The notes under the pieces are model-generated. The model saw nothing but the letters and a program-made list of their open reading frames with translations, ran no database searches and was not told the DNA's origin. Position numbers and translations under genes: made by a program. Of a stretch of 64,000 nt of DNA, positions 28,906 through 37,420 are shown piece after piece. Position 1 is the stretch's first letter; each line of letters opens with the position of its first letter. Origin of the DNA: Pseudomonas chlororaphis subsp. chlororaphis (GTDB lineage: Bacteria > Pseudomonadota > Gammaproteobacteria > Pseudomonadales > Pseudomonadaceae); NCBI RefSeq assembly GCF_003945765.1, contig NZ_CP027712.1:4526001-4590000 (forward strand). The letters are read 5' to 3'.

Positions 28906-31353
28906 TCAGAAGCCGACGCTGGCCTGGACGAAGAAGGTCCGTGGCGCGCCGACGTAGATGCCGGAGTTGTTGTCGCTGGAGCGGGTGAAGTACTGCTTGT
29001 CGAAGAGGTTCTTCACCCCGGCGCCGAGCTTGAGGTTCGACAGCTGCGAACCGAAGTCATAACCGCCACGCACATTCCAGGTGACGTAGCCCGGCATATC
29101 GCCGTACTGGCCGTCGGCGCTGCCTTCGGTGATGTAGTTGTCGTTGAAGCTGCCGTCGGCGTTGACCATGCTGCCCGGCGAGCGCTGCTTGGACTGGGCA
29201 AAGGCATCGATGTTGTAGGTCCAGCGGTTGATGTCGTAACGCAGGCCGAGCGTCGCCACCTGGCGCGAGTAGAACGGCAGGTCGCGATCCTTGAACGCCG
29301 AGCTGCCACCTTCATAGGTCGCGCGGGTGTAGGTGAAACCGGCATTGGCGGTCAGGCCGTCGAGGCGCGGGTCCAGCGCGGCCAGGTCGTAGTTCACCGA
29401 CGCCTCGATCCCCTGGTGCTTGGTCGCGCCGAGGTTGGTCCAGCCGACATCGTTGCTGATGTATTGCAGCTCGTCCGAGAAGTCGATGTAGAACGCCGTC
29501 AGCTCACCGCCCCACACCTCATCGTTGTAGCGCGTACCGATCTCGTAGGTCTTGGCCTTCTCCGGGTTCAGGCCGTTGGCGGTCTGGTCGCCTACCCCGC
29601 CCTGGCCCAGCTGGAAGTACTGCAGGCTGCCAAACGACGTCTCGTAGTTGGCGAACAGCTTCCACGCATCGGAGAGGTGGTACATCAGGCTCAGCGCCGG
29701 CAGCGGCTCGTTACTGTTGATCTCGCGGCGCTTCTCCTGCACCGGCACGCCATTGGTGCCGGCCACCGGGCGGTCGTGCCATTCGGTGCGAATGTTCTCG
29801 AAGCGGATCCCCGGGGTGATGGTCCAGTTGCCGACGTCGATCTTGTCGTCGATGTAGAAGGCCGTGGCCTCGGTGCCGCCGGTGCGGTCCTGGTACACAT
29901 GGCCGTCGGAGCCCGGGCGCACCACCGGCTGGTTGTTGACCAGGGCCAGGCGGCTGGCCTGTTCGTGCATGCCTTCTTTCAGGTAGCGCATGCCGACGCT
30001 GGCTTCCTGGGTGGTCGGGCCGAGGTCGAACACATGGGACACCCGTGGCTCGATGCCGAAGGTGTAGTAGGTGCGCGGATAGGACACCAGGGTCTTCTGG
30101 TCGCGGGCGGCGATGGTGCTGCCACGGAAGCTGTCGGAGTAGTAGGTCAGCACTTCGAACTGGGTGCGGTCGTCGATCTGGCGCAGGTACTTGAACGACA
30201 CATCCTTGCGGCGGCCGCTGAAGTTGTCCCAGTCGCGGTCCGACTGGTAGGGGTCGGCGTCGTACTGCTTCTGCGTCAGGCCGCCGGGCATGTCGGCCTT
30301 GGCGTCGTAGTAGTGGAAGTTGAGGCTGAAATCGTCCTGGTCGGTGGGCGCCCAATGGGTCTTGAGGATCACGTCGTCGATGTCGTTGCCGTTGTTGCTG
30401 GCGCGATAACCGTTGCCGTTGACCCCGGAGTACAGCAGCGCGGCGCCGATGCCGTTGTCCGCGGTGCCACCGAGAAAGGCCGTGTCGATATGCTTCCAGC
30501 CGCCGCGCTGGGAGGTTTCCAGGGTGCTGCCGATTTCCCCGGTGGCTTTTTCCGGGATGGCCCGGGTCACGAAGTTGATCACCCCGCCGACGTTCTGCGG
30601 CCCATAACGCACGGAACCGGCGCCACGCACCACGTCAATGCTGTCGAGGTTGCCCGAGGAGATCGGTGCCATCGACAACTGTGGCTGGCCATAAGGCGCG
30701 AAGGCCGCCGGCACGCCGTCGATCAGCACCGTGGAGCGCGGCGACAGGCGCGACGTCAGGCCGCGCACGCCAACGTTGAGGGAAATATCGCTGCCGCCGG
30801 TGCCGTTGGCGTCCTGCACCTGCACCCCCGGGACCCGACGCAGCACGTCGCCGACGTTCATCGCGCCCTGCTCGACCATGGCCTCACGGCGGATCACCGT
30901 ACGCGCACCTGGGTGGTTCTGCACCACCGCCGCGTTGGCGTCGCCCAGCCAGTCACCCACCACGCTGATGCTGGTGGCGCCCAGCTCCAGAGGGCCGCCA
31001 CCCGCCGCCGACGGCGCCGGGCTGAGGGTCACCGAGCCGCCGTCGATCTGGTATTGCAGGCCGCTGCCTTGCAGCAACTGGCGCAGCGCCTGCTCCGGCG
31101 ACAGCTTGCCGTCCACCGCCGGGGCCTGCTTGCCGGCCACCAGCTCAGGGCTGAAAAACACCTGCAGCGAGGTTTGCAGCCCCAGCTGGCTCAGGGCCTG
31201 GCCCAACGGCTGGGCCTGGATGTGGATAGCGCTCGGCGCCTGCTCGGCATGGGCCTGGGGCAGCGCGGCACTGACCGCCAGGGCCAGGGCCAGCGGCAGC
31301 CAGCGGGTGGAGGGCGAGCAAGGATTGTTGTTATTCAGGTCGAGGCGTTTCAA
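28906..31353 (-). CDS. fecA: TonB-dependent ferric citrate receptor FecA
   Basis: About 815 residues. The signal peptide (LPLALALAVSAALPQAHA) precedes an STN signalling domain (IHIQAQPLGQALSQLGLQ...LLQGSGLQYQI), a plug domain (LRRVPGVQVQDANG, GAGSVRYGPQNVGGVINFVTR) and a 22-strand barrel ending in SVGF. GPQNVGGVINFVTR and YYDAKADMPGGL closely match FecA. It carries Fe(III)-dicitrate across the outer membrane and signals via the STN domain to FecR/FecI. No ATG precedes the signal peptide: a TTG at 31353 with CAGGA upstream is the best start; another TTG at 31419 is possible. Mature residues after the signal peptide are secure. Confidence 0.9.
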   Translation of the reverse strand: MKRLDLNNNNPCSPSTRWLPLALALAVSAALPQAHAEQAPSAIHIQAQPLGQALSQLGLQTSLQVFFSPELVAGKQAPAVDGKLSPEQALRQLLQGSGLQYQIDGGSVTLSPAPSAAGGGPLELGATSISVVGDWLGDANAAVVQNHPGARTVIRREAMVEQGAMNVGDVLRRVPGVQVQDANGTGGSDISLNVGVRGLTSRLSPRSTVLIDGVPAAFAPYGQPQLSMAPISSGNLDSIDVVRGAGSVRYGPQNVGGVINFVTRAIPEKATGEIGSTLETSQRGGWKHIDTAFLGGTADNGIGAALLYSGVNGNGYRASNNGNDIDDVILKTHWAPTDQDDFSLNFHYYDAKADMPGGLTQKQYDADPYQSDRDWDNFSGRRKDVSFKYLRQIDDRTQFEVLTYYSDSFRGSTIAARDQKTLVSYPRTYYTFGIEPRVSHVFDLGPTTQEASVGMRYLKEGMHEQASRLALVNNQPVVRPGSDGHVYQDRTGGTEATAFYIDDKIDVGNWTITPGIRFENIRTEWHDRPVAGTNGVPVQEKRREINSNEPLPALSLMYHLSDAWKLFANYETSFGSLQYFQLGQGGVGDQTANGLNPEKAKTYEIGTRYNDEVWGGELTAFYIDFSDELQYISNDVGWTNLGATKHQGIEASVNYDLAALDPRLDGLTANAGFTYTRATYEGGSSAFKDRDLPFYSRQVATLGLRYDINRWTYNIDAFAQSKQRSPGSMVNADGSFNDNYITEGSADGQYGDMPGYVTWNVRGGYDFGSQLSNLKLGAGVKNLFDKQYFTRSSDNNSGIYVGAPRTFFVQASVGF

Positions 31354-31449
31354 GTTCGAGCAGTCCTGTTGATCGCAAGAAGATGCGTCTGTTAATGCAA
31401 ACCAGTTGCAGTTGGACAAGAAGACGAAGAGCTCGAAAAAAACCTGAAT

Positions 31450-32433
31450 CTATCGCGCAATTATTTCCTGGCTACCGTCGGCGTGGGTCTTCACCGCCAC
31501 CGGCAGGATGCTCGGCAAGGCCTTGAGCAGCGCGTCGGTGTCGTCGGCCTTGAACACACTGGTCAGGCGCAGCCTGCCCACCGCCTCGCTGCCGACCCGC
31601 AGCGGCTGGTCGCGATAACGCGACACCTCGGCGGCCACCTCGTTGAGGCTGGCGTTGTTGAACACCAGCTTGCCACTGCGCCAGGCGGTCAGCGCCTGGG
31701 GATCGACCGCGTAGGCCGCGGCCACCTGGCCCCGGGCATCGACCGCGGTGCCCAGGCCCGCGGTCAGGTTGACGAAGTCGCTGTCGGCGGCATCGCGCCC
31801 CTGCACCCGCACCGTGCCCTGCTCCACCGCCACCCGGGTCTGGCTGGCGTCGCGGCGCACATCGAAGCGCGTGCCGGTGACCGTGACCTTGCCGGGCCCG
31901 GCCGCCACCACGAAGGGCCGGCTGCTGTCGTGCTCGACACTGAACATTGCCTCGCCTTCGCTCAACTCGACGCTGCGCAGGCCTTGTTCATAACGCACCC
32001 GCAAGCGACTGCGGCTGTTCAGGTCGACCTGGGAACCATCGGGCAAGGCCACATGGCGGCGCTCGCCCGGGGCCGTGGCGAACTCGGCGCTGTACCCGGC
32101 AGGCTGGTTCAGGCCGCTGAACAACCCCAGGCCCACGGCCACCACCAGCACACTGGCCGCCACCGCATAACGCAATAGCGGGCGACGCCTGATGCTCGGG
32201 CTCGGGGTTGCGCACAGCGCCTGCAAACGCTCTTTGGGCACCAGGTCGGTGGCCGCCCACAGCGATTGCAGCAGCTGGAATTCATCCCGATGCGCCTCGT
32301 GCTGCGCCAGCCAGACGTCGAAACGCTGCCGCTCCTCGGCATCGATCGCCGGTTCTTGCAGGCGCACAAACCACAGCGCCGCCTCATCGCGAACCGTCGC
32401 CTGCCCGCACGCGCACCCACGAGTCTGCGTCAT
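31450..32433 (-). CDS. fecR: FecR-type anti-sigma/signal transducer
   Basis: 327 residues. The cytoplasmic N-domain (about 15-70, ALWFVRLQEPAIDAEERQRFDVWLAQHEAHRDEF) binds the sigma factor. One membrane helix is at about 90-107, and the periplasmic FecR domain (YSAEFATAPGERRHVALPDGSQVDLNSRS) is followed by a C-terminal STN-contact domain (KLVFNNASLNEVAAEVSRY). It relays receptor occupancy to FecI. It lies 43 bp downstream of the sigma gene and 96 bp upstream of fecA, the standard fecIRA order. The start ATG follows ACAGGATGTTCC. Confidence 0.93.
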   Translation of the reverse strand: MTQTRGCACGQATVRDEAALWFVRLQEPAIDAEERQRFDVWLAQHEAHRDEFQLLQSLWAATDLVPKERLQALCATPSPSIRRRPLLRYAVAASVLVVAVGLGLFSGLNQPAGYSAEFATAPGERRHVALPDGSQVDLNSRSRLRVRYEQGLRSVELSEGEAMFSVEHDSSRPFVVAAGPGKVTVTGTRFDVRRDASQTRVAVEQGTVRVQGRDAADSDFVNLTAGLGTAVDARGQVAAAYAVDPQALTAWRSGKLVFNNASLNEVAAEVSRYRDQPLRVGSEAVGRLRLTSVFKADDTDALLKALPSILPVAVKTHADGSQEIIAR

Positions 32434-32476
32434 GGAACATCCTGTTGGGCTGGGGGTGAAAAAGTCATGGCATTCA

Positions 32477-32974
32477 TCACCGCGGCCCGTCCACGCGCTC
32501 GCGCAGATGCCGCAGGGTGCGGATCATATACTTTTCCACCATGTTTTTTGACAGCCCCAGGCGCTCGGCAATCTCGGCCTGGGTCAGGCCTTCGAGCTTC
32601 TGCCAGACAAACACCTTGCGGCAGTTCAACGGCAACTCGCCAAGGGCCCGTTCGATGGAGTCAGCCAGCTGGATCGCATGCATGAAATGCTCCGGGTCGC
32701 CGCCGGGCAACGCAACTGGATACACCGCCTCCAGCTCCATGGCGCCGCGCCGATCCTCGCGGCGGTAAGCATCCACCGCGATATTGCGCGCCGTCTGGTG
32801 CAGATACGCCCGCGGCTGCTGCACCGCCCCCGCATCCGACTCCAGCACCCGGACAAAGGTGTCGTGGGCCAGATCTTCCGCCTGCGAACGGCTCTTCAGC
32901 CGACGCGTCCAGGTGCCGATCAACTCTTCGTAGTGCTCGAAAAAGCCTGGTCGGCGGGGAGGCTTGGGGGTCAT
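32477..32974 (-). CDS. fecI: ECF sigma factor FecI
   Basis: 165 residues. Region 2 (FFEHYEELIGTWTRRLKSRSQAEDLAHDTFVRVLE) and region 4 (LPLNCRKVFVWQKLEGLTQAEIAERLGLSKNMVEKYMIRTLRHLR) are those of iron-responsive ECF sigma factors. It directs RNA polymerase to the fecA promoter when FecR signals ferric citrate outside. It is the first gene of fecIRA and is probably iron-repressed through Fur: an A+T-rich Fur-like sequence lies 30-45 bp upstream. Confidence 0.93.
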   Translation of the reverse strand: MTPKPPRRPGFFEHYEELIGTWTRRLKSRSQAEDLAHDTFVRVLESDAGAVQQPRAYLHQTARNIAVDAYRREDRRGAMELEAVYPVALPGGDPEHFMHAIQLADSIERALGELPLNCRKVFVWQKLEGLTQAEIAERLGLSKNMVEKYMIRTLRHLRERVDGPR

Positions 32975-33002
32975 TGCGCTGTGCTGAGGGTGGGGAGGAG
33001 TG

Positions 33003-33022
33003 AATAGTAATGCTTCTTATTA
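33003..33022 (-). promoter_or_regulatory. Possible Fur box upstream of fecI
   Basis: On the minus strand AATAAGAAGCATTACTATT matches the 19-base Fur consensus at about 11 positions by eye. A second A+T-rich stretch (AAATAAGAATGATGG, plus strand 33056-33070) may be another weak site. The match is partial. The rest of 32975-33295 holds a 20-bp repeat copy at 33072-33091 and the promoter region of the next gene. Confidence 0.35.
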
Positions 33023-33295
33023 AAGGCGGCAATTGGTTCGGATGAGGGGTGGATTTAAATAAGAATGATGGCTGCTTTCGGCCAAAAGCGGGCCGTGGAC
33101 ACGCTGCCAAAGGCCTTCTAAGCTCCTCCTAGACAATGTCACTTTTACGCCTCGCTTCATGTACTGCTGCTGGCACGACACTCAAACCGCTCATAGAATT
33201 ATGCATGGACACGGAATGTTATGAGTCACAACTGACGGAAAGCATTACGCCACTTCCGTCCTCTACTTATAGTTCGGTACCACAGGAAGATGGCC

Positions 33296-34219
33296 ATGAA
33301 CATAACGTGGATAATGCTCCTCAAGTATTTGAGCTGGCTGCTCACGGTGGGCACGGCGTTCGTTGGAAGTTGGTTTTTTGAGTATGCGACCACAGACAAA
33401 GACACGGGACGGAAGAAACTAACCGTGTGGGGGCATCGCGGGGTTGTCTTTGCTGGACTGGCATTGGCATGTTCATTCGGTCTTACGTTGTGGACCGACT
33501 ATGAAGCTGCATACAAGCAAAAAGGAGTAGAGGAGGAAGCTGCGCGAGACCGCGAGAATGCAGCCGAGTACCAGCAAAAGCTGGAAATTTCGCTGACTGA
33601 CATTAAGAACTTGATGGAAGCTATCAGTACTGCGCCCCTTAGCCAGGAGAACAGGGTTACTATTCGCAAGACTATCGTAAATCTAGCGGGGATTGAGGAC
33701 TATAAAAAATATTTTCCAGATTTGTACGATAGATTAACGAAAGCAACTTCGTTCGCTGAGACATCTTCCGCGATCAACGAAGGGTTGGATCGGGCCGTAT
33801 CTATGCGCATTTCGGATAGGGAGGAATGTGCAGACGTCCCAAGATCAAGTAATGGACCGATGGTTGGTGGGTTTCCGGGCGGCCATTTCATGATTAGTGG
33901 ATCGGCGGTGATAACTTTTATGATCACACCAGATAGCGTGATTTTCGGCTTCTCAGATGCTAGTGACCTAAATAGCCTCGGCAATGGGAACTACAAGTTT
34001 TTGTTTGCCGACGGGTCTCAATCGAGCGAACTGCAATGCACACAACGCAGAAGAGGGCTTTCATGTGAAGACAAGACCTCCGATGCCGGTGCGAGAGGAG
34101 TGTACGGTGACTTGCAAAAAAAATCTGTCTCAGAAATAAAAACCGACACTAAGACATACAAGGTGTCCGAATCGACAGCAAAGACCATTCGAATTACATT
34201 TTCGTGTATCTCGCCATAA
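33296..34219 (+). CDS. Unrecognised membrane-anchored protein in A+T-rich islet
   Basis: 307 residues, family not recognised. Two N-terminal hydrophobic segments are seen (WIMLLKYLSWLLTVGTAFVGSWFF and GVVFAGLALACSFGLTLW). A charged coiled-coil-like helix follows (about 65-110, KGVEEEAARDRENAAEYQQKLE). The C-terminal domain of about 150 residues has a strand-rich pattern and four cysteines. ATG 33296 has AGGAAG six bases upstream; the ATG at 33290 is too close. Codon use is much less G/C-biased than in neighbours, suggesting horizontal transfer. A stress or phage-defence role is conceivable for such an islet gene but is not shown by any motif. Confidence 0.7.
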   Translation: MNITWIMLLKYLSWLLTVGTAFVGSWFFEYATTDKDTGRKKLTVWGHRGVVFAGLALACSFGLTLWTDYEAAYKQKGVEEEAARDRENAAEYQQKLEISLTDIKNLMEAISTAPLSQENRVTIRKTIVNLAGIEDYKKYFPDLYDRLTKATSFAETSSAINEGLDRAVSMRISDREECADVPRSSNGPMVGGFPGGHFMISGSAVITFMITPDSVIFGFSDASDLNSLGNGNYKFLFADGSQSSELQCTQRRRGLSCEDKTSDAGARGVYGDLQKKSVSEIKTDTKTYKVSESTAKTIRITFSCISP

Positions 34220-34616
34220 AGACCACCACCGGAAAGCAATGTCAATAGCGTATTCATGAGCACTTCCGAGGCATTGCATTTGTGTATCACTATGCAAATG
34301 CGCTCAACTGCTGTTCTCTGTGTTCACTTTGTCGCTGGACAGCCAAAGCGGCTTCCAGCCGCCCTTGGTCAAACGTTAGCCGCCAAGAAGGTGAGTAGGT
34401 GCGAACGATCAGTTACCTCAATCACTATCCGCTTTTGGCCCATTTTTTTGCCCGTCACCACCGTCAGCTATGGATCGATTGCGGGCCTTCGCGAAAGGCA
34501 GAAACGACCAAAAGCAGTCAGTCGAGTTTGTCTATAAAAAGCGGTGCGATTCAGTTAGCACCTAGTCGCACTGATATTCGTAGTGCGTGTCTAACCAGAA
34601 AACACGGAGAGCTGCA
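34220..34616. other. Gene-free 397-bp stretch within the islet
   Basis: It contains a short inverted repeat, GCATTTG (34276-34282) with CAAATGC (34295-34301), shortly after the first islet gene and possibly a weak terminator. The remainder shows only short open frames without a Shine-Dalgarno sequence. The promoter of the next gene should lie near its 3' end. Confidence 0.5.
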
Positions 34617-36272
34617 GTGACACCCAACTCAAATACTCTACAAGTAAAACAGGCAAACTGCTTCTACAACTACACAGTAGGGCTGGAAGACACCGAAGTT
34701 GATCTTCTCAAGACAGCAATGAGGCTTCTCAAGTCCGGTATAGTCAGAACCGTTTGTTTCTCGGACATGAAGGCTGTTTACTTTGATGAGCACGACAAGC
34801 TCCAATTCGAATGGCTTAGGCCGCAAGGACGCCAGTGGGATAATCATTGGACGATTAAACTCAATGATAGTTTACCTAAGCATGCTGTAGATGACCTTTT
34901 ATTTTGTCTTGAGTTATCTTTTCATGAACAGCGTATCAAAGGTGCGGAGGCTAGAAAAGTACCGGCACATCTGCGAGCCGCCCTGTCGCCATTAGTTCTT
35001 GAACACGAAAAATATAGCCTACCGATTTACCCATGGCTCAAGCTTTATGCTGACGGCCTCATGTCCATTAGCTTTCAACTTGATACTGTATGGAACGATC
35101 TCGCTGAAACCGACTTCATCGAAGATATCGTTAATTTATTTCAGCGCTACTTTGACCGTATTTGGGTACAAGCAGAGCTTCAGCGGATGGATGGCGAGCG
35201 GCTCCTGTCTGACGCATTCGAAGATGACATATCAATCGGTGGCCAAGGCATCATCAACCAAAAGACCCGTAAACTTATCAAAAAAATGCGTCAAAGATCG
35301 AAAGCAGTGCTTGAGGAGTCTCTCAGAAAGGAAGGTCGATGCTTTGAGTTACAGGGTGAATCATGGACTCTGCACCAGATCGCCGGTTCTGAGGGCCAAG
35401 CGAACTGGGAGGCAACTATTGACCTTTGCCGCTCTATCTGCGTAAACGCAATCGCATCACAAGTAGTTGTGAGCGGGAATAGAATGGGCAGTTCAGAAGT
35501 AGGAGTCGTATTGTGGCAAGGTCGTCCCTCCATTTCGCTGATGCGGTTCGTAGATCAGCCCCAATCCAAAAACGAGCTATTCGATAAATACGGTCCGTCA
35601 ATTTCCAGAATTTTGATGCGCTCACCTGAGATTGAAAATCCTCCACCTCTGCCACCTGACTTACGTCCCTTCGAAGATTATTGTTTCCACGGCAACAGAG
35701 CGCTATTACTCTGGACTTGGATGCGAACACGCAATGCACCTGAAGATGCTTGGGATGACGCAAACACTAGGGCTAATTTGCTGGAGAACCAAGCCAGGGC
35801 GGAACACTTTGAGTACTACAACATGCTTATTGCCCGAGCATGTGCAATAGCGAGTTCGCCTCCGTCCAATGGACATCTTGTTCGCGCTTATGAAGCCTTA
35901 GCGGCAGCTGACGCGATGATTCACCAATCGAGCCAAGCTGGAGAAATTACAGACGCCCTCGAATACTTACTGGATGCTGCAGGTACAACAGGGCTAATTG
36001 CATCAGGAAAAGAGCAGGCAAGGTGGCACTTAGATGAGCGTCGTTTTAGAAGCGAAATGCGGCGGGCTCGCGTGGATCGGTGGCTGGTAACCGTGTTTGG
36101 GGTCGTTGGTGCCGCGGGGCTGGCCGACTTAGTCATTCAGCCGCTATTAAAAGTGACATACCCTTCCTGGGTGGAGTGGCTTACAGGGCTAGCTGCATTC
36201 GTGCTTGCATCATTGGGGGTCGGCATTCTCGCGGCCTCAATATGGGGCATTAACAAAATGCGAAGGGAATAG
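34617..36272 (+). CDS. Unrecognised large protein with two C-terminal membrane helices
   Basis: 551 residues, family not recognised. The first roughly 480 residues look soluble and mixed alpha/beta, with no signal peptide, nuclease, ATPase or helicase motif that I can see. The C-terminus has two hydrophobic helices (VTVFGVVGAAGLADLVIQPLL and WLTGLAAFVLASLGVGILAASIW) and ends NKMRRE. GTG 34617 is favoured because GGAGAG lies five bases upstream; GTG 34587 lacks a site. A large cytoplasmic domain on a C-terminal membrane hairpin is seen in some abortive-infection effectors and in CorA-like proteins, but no family motif supports either. Codon use is A+T-richer than the chromosome. Confidence 0.7.
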   Translation: MTPNSNTLQVKQANCFYNYTVGLEDTEVDLLKTAMRLLKSGIVRTVCFSDMKAVYFDEHDKLQFEWLRPQGRQWDNHWTIKLNDSLPKHAVDDLLFCLELSFHEQRIKGAEARKVPAHLRAALSPLVLEHEKYSLPIYPWLKLYADGLMSISFQLDTVWNDLAETDFIEDIVNLFQRYFDRIWVQAELQRMDGERLLSDAFEDDISIGGQGIINQKTRKLIKKMRQRSKAVLEESLRKEGRCFELQGESWTLHQIAGSEGQANWEATIDLCRSICVNAIASQVVVSGNRMGSSEVGVVLWQGRPSISLMRFVDQPQSKNELFDKYGPSISRILMRSPEIENPPPLPPDLRPFEDYCFHGNRALLLWTWMRTRNAPEDAWDDANTRANLLENQARAEHFEYYNMLIARACAIASSPPSNGHLVRAYEALAAADAMIHQSSQAGEITDALEYLLDAAGTTGLIASGKEQARWHLDERRFRSEMRRARVDRWLVTVFGVVGAAGLADLVIQPLLKVTYPSWVEWLTGLAAFVLASLGVGILAASIWGINKMRRE

Positions 36273-36497
36273 ATATAGTTCTGGGTGGCGGAGATATAAC
36301 AAAATCGCTCAAATCCCCTTACTGCTAGAGCTGTGCTGCTTAGCCTAATTTTAGCCAGCGCAATGATTCCTATCCTCGAGAGCAGACGCGCTAGAGAGCA
36401 AGAGCAGTTAACGCTGCATGCCTGATACTAAAGCAACGCATTGGCTAACAATACGCTCATTGAGCTAGCAATAGTGGGGCATTTGTTTAAACGTTAA

Positions 36498-36557
36498 TGT
36501 CTGCTCTGGGGCGGAAACGGCAGCTCGCCAGCGGCCGCTTTTGGCCGAGAGCAGACA
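36498..36557. repeat. Inverted repeat at the right edge of the islet
   Basis: TGTCTGCTCT at 36498-36507 pairs with AGAGCAGACA at 36548-36557. The inner sequence CCGCTTTTGGCCGAGAGCAG (36535-36554) is the complement, with one mismatch, of 33072-33091 at the left edge. The rest of 36273-36624 shows no gene. Confidence 0.7.
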
Positions 36558-36624
36558 AACTCAAGTTTCTAGGCATATGACTATCAGCTAAAAAACTACC
36601 GCCTGGACACTTAGCTCTCCCTAT

Positions 36625-36648
36625 AAAAAGCCCCGCATCCGCGGGGCT
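36625..36648 (-). terminator. Rho-independent terminator of the DUF6124 gene
   Basis: AGCCCCGC and GCGGGGCT pair around ATCC. On the minus strand the stem is followed by TTTTTATAG, 10 bases downstream of the DUF6124 stop codon. Confidence 0.85.
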
Positions 36649-36657
36649 CTTTCACGA

Positions 36658-37029
36658 CTACCTACAACTTCTCCCCTCCTCCCTCTCCAACACCGCCTCC
36701 ACCAGCACCTGCGCCATCTCGATCAACCGCACGCCTGCCAATACCACCTTGCGGCTCGTCACAGGCATGTCTTCGGTGGATTGATAGGTGGCGCTTGCTG
36801 CGGACTCGAGGATTTCGCAAGCGTTGCTCAGGGCTTCTTCGGTACTCAGGTTGGGGTCCACACGGAACAGTTTTCCCGGGCGGGTGTGAGGAACGGGGAT
36901 ATCGTTGGCGGTAGGGAACAGGTAGTGGTTGATGGCCTTGTGGGATGCGCTTTCGAATTTGGCAGGGTCCATTTTGGCGCTAGAGAAGCTGTCTGCCATG
37001 ACGGGTGGATCAGGAACGATTTTCTTCAT
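36658..37029 (-). CDS. DUF6124-family protein
   Basis: 123 residues, soluble. It has the layout of the Pseudomonas DUF6124 proteins: N-terminal KKIVPDPP, the segment AINHYLFP, then LFRVDPNLSTEEALSNACEILESA, and a C-terminal helix (VLAGVRLIEMAQVLVEAVL). Many paralogues exist per genome; function is unknown, and some are strongly expressed in stationary phase. The ATG follows TGGGAGTCAATTTC. The 390 bp upstream to the RTX gene contain no further convincing gene, only the RTX-gene terminator. Confidence 0.8.
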   Translation of the reverse strand: MKKIVPDPPVMADSFSSAKMDPAKFESASHKAINHYLFPTANDIPVPHTRPGKLFRVDPNLSTEEALSNACEILESAASATYQSTEDMPVTSRKVVLAGVRLIEMAQVLVEAVLEREEGRSCR

Positions 37030-37365
37030 GAAATTGACTCCCAGTGCATCCTTCAGGAGCCGTCACCATCGCTACCAAACGAAAGGGTGGCGGCCGTACG
37101 CAGGTTGGTAGACCGGTGCACTAGGAACCCGGCGCGTACGAATGCGCCCTACGCACGGCCACCATAGAAAGCGTAGGCCGGAAAAAGCACCTCACTGAAG
37201 GTGGCGCCTTGCACCCAGTGACAACATCGAGCCACCAAACCCGGTCGCTGATTTTGCAGCGACGGGCAAAGGTCAATGTCGCATTCTTTACCGCGCAACC
37301 TGAAAGCGGCGCCTGTTTGTATTCGGGGATTAACGACGGCTTACCTACCCATTCCCTAACAAGAA

Positions 37366-37397
37366 CGAAAAAGGCCCGCGATCTCCATCGCGGGCCC
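37366..37397 (-). terminator. Rho-independent terminator of the RTX gene
   Basis: GGCCCGCGAT (37373-37382) pairs perfectly with ATCGCGGGCC (37387-37396) around CTCC. On the minus strand it is followed by TTTTTCG. It ends the long type I secretion transcript 24 bp behind the stop codon. Confidence 0.9.
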
Positions 37398-37420
37398 TGT
37401 TAGTGAGTCACGTTACGCGG

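Noticed and set aside
34365..36500. AAACGTTA sequences behind both islet genes, at first sight like integron attC ends
   Set aside because: The paired 7-base core sites and long imperfect palindrome of attC are missing, and the bases after GTTA do not fit the core consensus. No integrase gene is seen.
36781..37167. Plus-strand frame opposite the DUF6124 gene
   Set aside because: It is the complement of a convincing family member and lacks a start signal.
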